From Gemmatimonadota bacterium (GTDB lineage Bacteria > Gemmatimonadota > Gemmatimonadetes > Gemmatimonadales > GWC2-71-9), in contig QHUL01000054.1 in the NCBI GenBank assembly GCA_003222115.1, positions 62,001 to 126,000 on the forward strand: a stretch of 64,000 nucleotides of DNA, given 5' to 3'. Positions within the stretch are counted from its first letter, which is position 1; each line of letters begins with the position of its first letter. The notes beneath the pieces are model-generated. The model did no database searches, was not told the DNA's origin, and saw only the letters and a program-made list of their open reading frames with translations. Made by a program: the position numbers and the translations under genes. Shown piece after piece: positions 62,826 through 64,000 of this stretch.

Positions 62826-64000
62826 ATGCGTAGCCTTCACGTGCGTCCCTCCCTCCTGCTGGCCGTGGGGCTCGTCGCCCTCGCGCCGGCCCAGCTCGCC
62901 GCCCAGGGGGGACGAATCAGCTACGAGAGCTTCGCGCTGCCGAACGGCCTGCGGGTCGTGTATTCCGAGGACCATTCGACGCCCATCGTGACGGTGGACC
63001 TGTGGTACCGCGTCGGGTCGCGCAACGAGCGGCCGGGACGCGGCGGGTTCGCTCACCTGTTCGAGCACCTGATGTTCCAGGGCTCGGCCCACGTGAAGAA
63101 GGCCGAGCACTTCCAGCTGATCGAGCGGGCGGGCGGGTCGTTGAACGGCTCGACGCACGACGACTACACGAACTACTACGAGACGGTGCCGTCCAACCGC
63201 CTGAACCTCGCCCTGTGGCTCGAGGCGGACCGGATGCGCTCGCTCGCGATCACGGACGAGAACTTCCACAACCAGCGCGAGACGGTGAAGGAAGAGCGGC
63301 GGCTGCGCGTGGACAACCAGCCCTACGGCGCGGCGTTCACGGACGGCATCGTGATGGCGTTCGACAGCGCGACCTGCTTCGCCTACGCCCATCCGACCAT
63401 CGGCTCGATGGACGACCTCAACGCGGCGAAGCTCGAGGACGTGCAGGCCTTCTTCGACACGTACTACGCGCCCAACAACGCCACCCTCGTCGTGGTGGGC
63501 GACTTCCGGCCGGGCGAGCTGCGCCGCTTGGTGAATGAGTATTTCGCGGACGTGCGGAGCCACGCGACGCCACCGCCGGTGAGCTGCGACTGGAAGGTCG
63601 GGCCCGGCGAGCGGCGGCGCGATGTCGAGGACGCGCACGCGAACCTGCCGGCCGTCGTGCGCTACTACCGCGTCCCGCCGGACGACGACCCCGACACCCC
63701 CGCGCTCGACCTCTTGAACACGATCCTGGGCGAGGGCGAGAGCTCCCGCCTCAACGTCGGCGTGGTGCGGCACGACCAGGCCGCGCTGCAAGCGGCCACG
63801 TTCATCCTGAACGAGCGCCGCGGCCCTGGCGTGCTGATCGCCTACGGCGTCGCGAACCAGCACGTGGACGTACGCCGGCTGGACAGCCTCCTCGTCCGGG
63901 AATTGGACAGCGCGCGGGCGGGGGGCGTGACGGCGGAAGAGCTGGCGCGTGCCAAGGCCACGTTCCGGGCGAACTTCATCCACCAGCACGAGGCCACGTT
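62826..64000 (+). CDS. Secreted M16 family zinc peptidase, C-terminal part beyond the window
   Basis: Insulinase/processing-protease family. Signal peptide (LLLAVGLVALAPAQLAAQ), then the M16 N-terminal domain with the inverted zinc motif HLFEH in AHLFEHLMFQG and the downstream ligand in ETVKEERRLR, and the beginning of the inactive half. It is cut by the window edge. These periplasmic peptidases usually occur as pairs of active and inactive subunits, so a second M16 gene may follow. Confidence 0.92.
   Translation, partial: MRSLHVRPSLLLAVGLVALAPAQLAAQGGRISYESFALPNGLRVVYSEDHSTPIVTVDLWYRVGSRNERPGRGGFAHLFEHLMFQGSAHVKKAEHFQLIERAGGSLNGSTHDDYTNYYETVPSNRLNLALWLEADRMRSLAITDENFHNQRETVKEERRLRVDNQPYGAAFTDGIVMAFDSATCFAYAHPTIGSMDDLNAAKLEDVQAFFDTYYAPNNATLVVVGDFRPGELRRLVNEYFADVRSHATPPPVSCDWKVGPGERRRDVEDAHANLPAVVRYYRVPPDDDPDTPALDLLNTILGEGESSRLNVGVVRHDQAALQAATFILNERRGPGVLIAYGVANQHVDVRRLDSLLVRELDSARAGGVTAEELARAKATFRANFIHQHEAT

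Overview
This window is high-GC DNA from a Gram-negative bacterium. The gene set fits a soil or sediment Gemmatimonadota-like aerobe, although no rRNA is present to prove it. Pointers are a complete 12-gene type complex I operon start, a Wolinella/Bacteroidetes-like five-helix succinate dehydrogenase, many secreted metallopeptidases (M28, M61, M16), outer-membrane barrel proteins, and very tight gene packing. Stop and start codons overlap as ATGA, GTGA, TTGA and apparently CTGA, and GTG starts are common.

Layout. 1-9067 (minus): nuoA to nuoL, with nuoL cut by the window edge. 9156-15349: dcd, a small membrane protein, an M28 peptidase, and a degenerate periplasmic-binding fragment coupled to a hybrid histidine kinase. 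15362-21376: type II NADH dehydrogenase with panD, divergent from sdhCAB, then a convergent malate dehydrogenase. 21433-25413 (minus): moaA/E/D, an M61 peptidase and HU. 25473-44291 (minus): a long housekeeping stretch running carA, secG, tpiA-pgk-gap, comF, aroE, a low-molecular-weight phosphatase, Sua5, ispD, radA, dnaB, a family-4 uracil-DNA glycosylase, coaBC, rpoZ, gmk, yicC, an outer-membrane plug/barrel protein, pepA and icd. 44447-53537 is the accessory-looking part. It holds a frameshifted subtilase, a four-gene unit (His/Cys-rich secreted protein, porin, Met/His-rich membrane protein, FMN-binding-like protein), three paralogues of an unrecognised zinc-ribbon family, an Ig-like lipoprotein, a seven-haem cytochrome abutting tRNA-Leu(CAA), and an ECF sigma / anti-sigma / Spy-like unit. 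53698-62809 (plus): a TetR-controlled catabolic operon with a BoxB/PaaA-type di-iron oxygenase and a full set of beta-oxidation enzymes, then a glycerophosphodiesterase, an amidohydrolase and a secreted protein. 62826 to the end: an M16 peptidase cut by the edge.

How they work together. Complex I, NDH-2 and SDH feed electrons to quinone. Malate and isocitrate dehydrogenases and the triose-phosphate enzymes supply them, and the aromatic/acyl-CoA operon would deliver acetyl-CoA and succinyl-CoA type products. The sigma/anti-sigma/Spy set looks like an envelope-stress circuit.

The most unusual signal is a scattered set of short-word inverted repeats. Two lie in frame inside conserved genes (comF, radA). 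Others form the tail or linker of moaE, the hybrid kinase and the uracil-DNA glycosylase, or sit in spacers. The words differ from place to place but the architecture is the same, recalling in-gene palindromic elements such as those of Rickettsia. The three zinc-ribbon paralogues within 3.5 kb and the compact oxygenase operon are the other strongest leads.
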